From Epinephelus fuscoguttatus (Eukaryota > Chordata > Actinopteri > Perciformes > Serranidae), in assembly GCF_011397635.1 (NCBI RefSeq), contig NC_064761.1, positions 30,173,643 through 30,237,642 of the forward strand: 64,000 nt of DNA, given 5' to 3'. The notes below the pieces were generated by a model. It saw only the letters and a list, made by a program, of their open reading frames with translations. It ran no database searches and was not told the origin of the DNA. A program made the position numbers and the translations under genes. Below, in pieces: positions 59,586-64,000 of this stretch (positions within the stretch are counted from its first letter, which is position 1; each line of letters starts with the position of its first letter).

Positions 59586-60175
59586 ACAAGCTCACACCCA
59601 CACACACCAGCTATCACTAAAAAGACATGGCCGTCCACACTGAGAGGGCCCATGGTCCACGGCCACAGGGAGCGCTGCCATAGAGACCATCCCAACCCGG
59701 GTAAACAGGAGGCTCCATGCTGAGGTGCAGTGCCCTTCAGCCACCAAGGTCAGAGCTGTCCACTGGACGGCACCCCCATCGGTAGACCAGGAACAACTCT
59801 CAGTCTGCTCGGCCCCCATGAGGAAACACTGGAGCTAAAAACTGAGGGACTAAAACAGTAGGATAAGATAAAAGGTATTAAAGGAAACATAAAATTTAGC
59901 TCATAAAATTAAGTTAATAACTCAGTAAGAATGATCTAAAACAGCAACATAAAATGCATCAAAACTACAACCTATAACTAAAATAACAAAAGATAAAGAT
60001 TAAATGAGATAAGAACGTAAAAAGAGGAAGGGTACGAGCATTTTAAAAATAAAACAGATAAATCGGTTAAAAGCCTGATAAAAGGAATTTAAAATAGATA
60101 AATAAAGAGATCAGTTAAAAGCCTGATTAAGAAGATCAGTCTTGAGCCTCTTTTTAAAAACATCAACAGATACAA
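59340..60175 (-). mobile_element. LINE 3' end in intron 2 of G
   Basis: At 60120-60175 the minus strand reads VDVFKKRLKTDLLNQAFN and stops, a normal end of L2-type ORF2. About 0.75 kb of 3' UTR follows, ending in the TATAAAGTTGA-type tail near 59370. It contains the CA repeat. Confidence 0.6.
59531..59583. repeat. CA microsatellite in intron 2 of G
   Basis: About 25 CA units inside the LINE tail. Confidence 0.95.
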
Positions 60176-61456
60176 GTTGGGTACATACACATTACATATG
60201 AAACAATAACATTCTATGTTCTGCAAAAAGTTTAACTTTCAACACGATTTATGTCATTTCAAGACAAGAGACAAGGCAGTTATTGTTCAGTCAGTTATTG
60301 GATCAGTGACCACACACAGTGGCCACATACTTCTTTGGCTACAGAGAACATGACGGTATGTTACGCCGTGTCGGATGGGGGCACCATCTTGTGAGGTACG
60401 CACTCCGTTACCTCTGTTACAAAATATCGATCCAAATATCATTGCTTGATCACTGTAGCAGGCCCAGGTAACACAACAAAATCTTCACAAGATGGTGTCC
60501 CCATCCAGAAAAAATTTAACATGGTGTGACGCTGGCTTCACATGCTCCAGAGTGTTACCTGTATATAACCAAGCTGTTATGGAATGCAATTTGAGAAGAT
60601 GATAAATGCATTTAAATGTCATTTAAACACAAAATCTCTTTGACACTATTTCCACAAATGGTTCCTTAGTAACAAATAGGCTATGTTCACCAATAAGTTT
60701 GATTTTCAATTTAAAACAATATGACATAGTTTCCGTACCTTAACAATACAAAATGAAAGGGGTGAAAATGGTAAAGCATAACATTTGAACTTAATAAAAA
60801 GTATGAGCTATATCACCAACTGTAACAGTGATTGGAGGGGAAGCATTGTCAGCGATCACACAGTGTTTTCACTCATTTATTTCCTGTTTGAGTTTAACAG
60901 GAGTCACAATAGCAGTGAGTTGAATACACTGGCTTTGCATTTGTGTGTGTATTCTGTCCCCTAACCTCATCTTTGACTCATGTCCACATGCAGAGGGTTG
61001 GCTGGGCGGTCCACCAGGCTGTCTCCCTGATTTACCAGAGCTTCTTTCAGACCTTCAAACCCATTTAACACCACCATCCACCTTTGGCCCATTCGCAGAC
61101 TGTACACATCTCCATATTTCCCTGCTAACTGAAAGTAGATGAGTGAGAGGAAAAAGGCCGTGCATGGTGCTCAATATAAACATGAGTCCTATCAGTTGCA
61201 TTAATAAGACATTTTTGATATCTATGATCTACCTGTGTCATACTCTCATGGGTTCTGTTGTAATCCACAGTGAATATGTTGCCCACAACAGGAAATGCCC
61301 GAGGTCCTGGAGGGAAGCTGTGCGGCCGACGGCTCTTAATATAATCTGCAGTGAGGATGAAAACTGCAGTGAAGAGCAGCAGACTTCTGACATCCCAGTC
61401 AATGTAGGATCCAATTACAGAAAAGATTGAATCCATTCTGCAAACAAGGGCTCAAA

Positions 61457-61850
61457 CCTGCCAGGCTCAGACTACACAATATCTCTGTCTGTCAAAATGT
61501 TCCTTGGCAAAAGTCATGAATTCTGGCTGTGATTTGGCTTAAAGACATATTTCATGTGAGTCTCCAACCAATCAGAGCTTGATCTTCACGACCTGCGTGA
61601 CACCATCAAAGGAGGTGATAGGCAGAGACTTCCAAGATAAACAATGTAACAAGGAATCCAAAGAGGTGTGTATGCAGGCTGTTAAGTGAAGCCAAAAAAA
61701 AAAAGAAAAAACAACTGTGAACTTTGTTTTACACCAACATCGTAATTTCTCTTTCACGTCAATATAACTGAAGCCTGTATTTTACTTGCATCTCCTATGA
61801 GACTGGTGTCGTCAGCCCTGAGCCAATAAGACACTTGGCAATAGAACAAA
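61457..61850 (-). promoter_or_regulatory. Upstream region of gene G, same block as F
   Basis: Near-copy of the F upstream block including ACCAATCAGAGC (61567-61578) and the displaced GAGCCAATAAG arm (about 61819). Supports a recent F/G duplication that carried the promoter along. Confidence 0.5.
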
Positions 61851-61952
61851 AGCCTACTGGCTGACATGGACTCTGCCCACTTCAAACATGGTAAAAAAGA
61901 ATTTCAAATACTGTTAATCAGTGACCCCAAACAGCGTACCCTGCTCTCTTCA

Positions 61953-62754
61953 TTTAAGCAACATCACACTCAAGGGAGTGATGTTATACTTGTATATCGT
62001 CACGCCTATTATTCGGTCATAGGCAAGAGGCTGCCTATGACCGAATCACAGCCGTGACGACAATATACAAGTATAACATCACTCCCTCGAGTGTGATGTT
62101 GCTTTTATACAACAGTTCAGCAGTTAAATGAACAAGGCTGATTAAGAAATGTTGAAAAATGAGGACAAAATAGATAATTTAAGCATTTTATTTGTCTTCC
62201 GCCAACAAAAATAGTTCCCTCAGGACTCCGCTGTCACTGTTGCTATGTAACGCAGACATGGTGCGCCAGGCACTTACTCTTTATACACATTTATCTGCAC
62301 ATTTCCATTAATTGTGCAGCCGGTGAAATAAGTCTCTGGTGACTGCATGGTGGACTGTCGCTTCACAGGCACAGCCGACTCTGCCTTCTGATCTGACAGT
62401 ATGTTGCTTTTTTCCAAGTCATTGAACTCCGCTGATGAAACACTGACAAACCTGGATGTGTGCTCAGATGGATTCAGCTACTCCTCTCCCTCATCTTCCT
62501 CTGAAGACCATTCATAGTTCAATTCAAAACTGATTTTAGGAAATAAATCCATATTTTTGGCTGTTTGACAGTGGATGAATTAATTAGCCTACAACGCCAC
62601 TGCTGACCTAACTGACACTAACTGTCAGTTTTGATTTCATTGTTGATTGCAGTCAGCTGTGAGGTGGAGTGATGATGTTGTACTCCAATATCATCACGGT
62701 TTTACTGTCTCTCGACCAATCAGATTGCACGGCCAGAACTAACTGTTGTATAAA
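61953..62754. mobile_element. Non-autonomous element with terminal hairpin, 802 bp
   Basis: 61956-62104 is a hairpin: arms of about 71 bp (AAGCAACATCACACTC...) around AGAGGC. It runs into TTTATACAACAGTT (62104-62117), whose inverse AACTGTTGTATAAA closes the element at 62741-62754. The F-G spacer (53455-53475) has CTTCATACTTGATAAAAG and no insert. Confidence 0.7.
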
Positions 62755-64000
62755 CTTAGTCAAGGATTTCAAACAGTGGTAATCAGTGACCCCAAAACAA
62801 TTATCTTAATTTAGCAGTAGCCTATAATTTGTTTTATAGTGGTATTAAGGCAACATGTGATCTTATCCGATATAACACAAATAGACAGCCCACTTCAAAT
62901 GATCTGATATCAGTCTTATTGTTGACTGTGTCATCCACCAACAACTAGCAAAAGCATACCAACATATACTGCCTGGAAGTGTTGTTCCTGGTCTGTCAGA
63001 AGAATGAGCTTCTGCTTTGCAAAAAAAAAGATGTGATCATATCTTTTTAATCCATGGAAAGGGCACGCTGGACTTTTAACTAATTCTAAATGCAGTTCAT
63101 AGTGTTTTATATGATCATATAAAGACATGTTTCTCTTTGCCTTTTTTGATTTATCCTTCTCATTAGCTTTCCAGTTTATCCAGAGGGTCATTTCTTTAGA
63201 GGTGAGATCAGGACTCTGCATAGGACCTTCAAGTTCACATCATATATGACACATGTTCATACCATACCATGACCATGTAGTTTGTCAGTGTAACAGTCTT
63301 ATTCCAGCTGGTTTAGTATCTCATTTAGTATCTCATTATTTTTGACTTAGTATCTCATTATTTTGACTTAGTAAGTCATAATTTTGACTTAGTATCTCAT
63401 TATTTTGACTTTGTAAGTCATTATTTTGACTTAGTATCTCACAATTTTGACTTAGTATCTCATTAATTTGACTTAGAAAGTCATAATTTTGACGTAGTAT
63501 CTCATTATTTTGACTTAGTAAGTCATAATTTTGACTTATTATCTCATTATTTTGACTTCATAGATCTTATTTTTTTACATCAGGTGGCGGAAATGGGCTT
63601 CCATACCTTAGCAGTTCCACCAAAGAGAGATTTACCCTCTGAACTTCTCAGATTAAACCCCCAGAGATTATAAATTTCACAAAAAGATAAAAGTAGGACA
63701 GAAATACAAATTTGTGCAGAAATGAGTTTTTCTTATTTCCCACACTATTTGTCCTTCATTATCTAATAAACTCCCTGATAGATTGTATGTTCCTTTGGTT
63801 CCCAGTCCCCTCAGCAAAAAAAAATAATCCCCATAAAACTAATACCACCTTGAGAAGCTACAAAATGCTATTTATGCATTGATTTATCAGTAATACTCTA
63901 ATCAAGTCACAGGAGCCATTTTACTGCAGAAGTACTTTCGATTTTGTAAAGGAGTTTGAATGTAGGACTTTTACTTGGAGCAGAGTATGGCTTTTATGAG
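62755..64000. other. Spacer right of G
   Basis: Apart from the minisatellite, non-coding. The last 400 bases match 53770-54220, the approach to exon 9 of G. Confidence 0.65.
63304..63562. repeat. Minisatellite, about 21-bp units in alternating pairs
   Basis: Units TTAGTATCTCATTATTTTGAC and TTAGTAAGTCATAATTTTGAC alternate about 12 times. Repeats are direct and contiguous, with no unique spacers. Confidence 0.9.

Larger units (their letters stand above)
54789..61436 (-). pseudogene. CYP2 gene G, nine exons, one nonsense codon in exon 2
   Basis: Exons: 1 = 61233-61436, 2 = 60966-61128, 3 = 59152-59301, 4 = 58905-59065, 5 = 58448-58624, 6 = 58019-58160, 7 = 57470-57657, 8 = 57238-57379, 9 = 54789-54964. 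Lengths equal those of F (1503 nt) and every exon is open except for a TGA at codon 122, the last full codon of exon 2 (60967-60969), where F has CTA and D/E have CGA. The following donor is GTTAGG, not GTGAGA. Otherwise all motifs are present: [29 protein letters not shown]. Either a very young pseudogene, a null allele, or an assembly error. Intron 8 holds a Harbinger MITE and a LINE with reverse transcriptase. Confidence 0.75.

Noticed and set aside
59321-59620. Long open frames rich in Thr-His or Cys-Val over the CA repeat
   Set aside because: Product of the dinucleotide repeat, with no promoter or family.
63304-63562. Regularly spaced repeats that could suggest a CRISPR array
   Set aside because: Units are contiguous without unique spacers, in a vertebrate genome.

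Overview
This is a piece of a teleost fish nuclear genome. It has spliced vertebrate-type genes, a cytochrome P450 family 2 tandem array of the kind fish carry, and typical fish interspersed repeats (Tc1/mariner, Rex3, L2-like LINE tails, tRNA-type SINEs, hAT, PIF/Harbinger and TTAA-flanked DNA elements). No rRNA, tRNA gene, CRISPR array or bacterial-type operon is visible.

The backbone is a head-to-tail array of seven CYP2 genes, all on the minus strand, named A to G here from left to right. A is cut by the left window edge (exons 1-6 only). B, C, D, E, F and G each show nine exons, and exon lengths are almost invariant: 204, 163, 150, 161, 177, 142, 188, 142 and 176 nt. The predicted proteins are 498-500 residues, microsomal monooxygenases most like the CYP2J-like fish group (CYP2N/2P/2V/2AD); the exact subfamily cannot be settled by eye. 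Pairs D/E and F/G look like the youngest duplicates. F, E, D, C and B read open throughout. G has one TGA stop at the end of exon 2. Sequence at the right edge matches the spacer that precedes exon 9 of G, so an eighth copy probably begins just outside the window.

The spacers and introns are also paralogous, so most insertions can be dated against an empty paralogous site. Examples are a nearly intact Tc1 element (22100-23716), a Harbinger-type MITE in intron 8 of G (55176-55737), a palindromic TTAA element in the E-F spacer (38321-39593), a solo LTR in intron 2 of E, and an 802-bp hairpin-bearing element right of G. Intron 2 is the main landing zone: 2.9 kb in B, 4.1 kb in E and 7.0 kb in F.

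Three observations go beyond a standard annotation. First, the A-B and B-C spacers hold isolated, decayed copies of CYP2 exon 5, remains of vanished cluster members. Second, the promoters of A-D share an inverted repeat of two opposed CCAAT boxes about 80-150 bp upstream of the ATG; E has lost half of it, and F/G have a different 350-bp block next to the ATG. Third, two unrelated TTAA-flanked element families carry the same short acidic reading frame resembling the P2X7 intracellular-domain proteins of fish transposons, one of them folded into a 1.27-kb palindrome.
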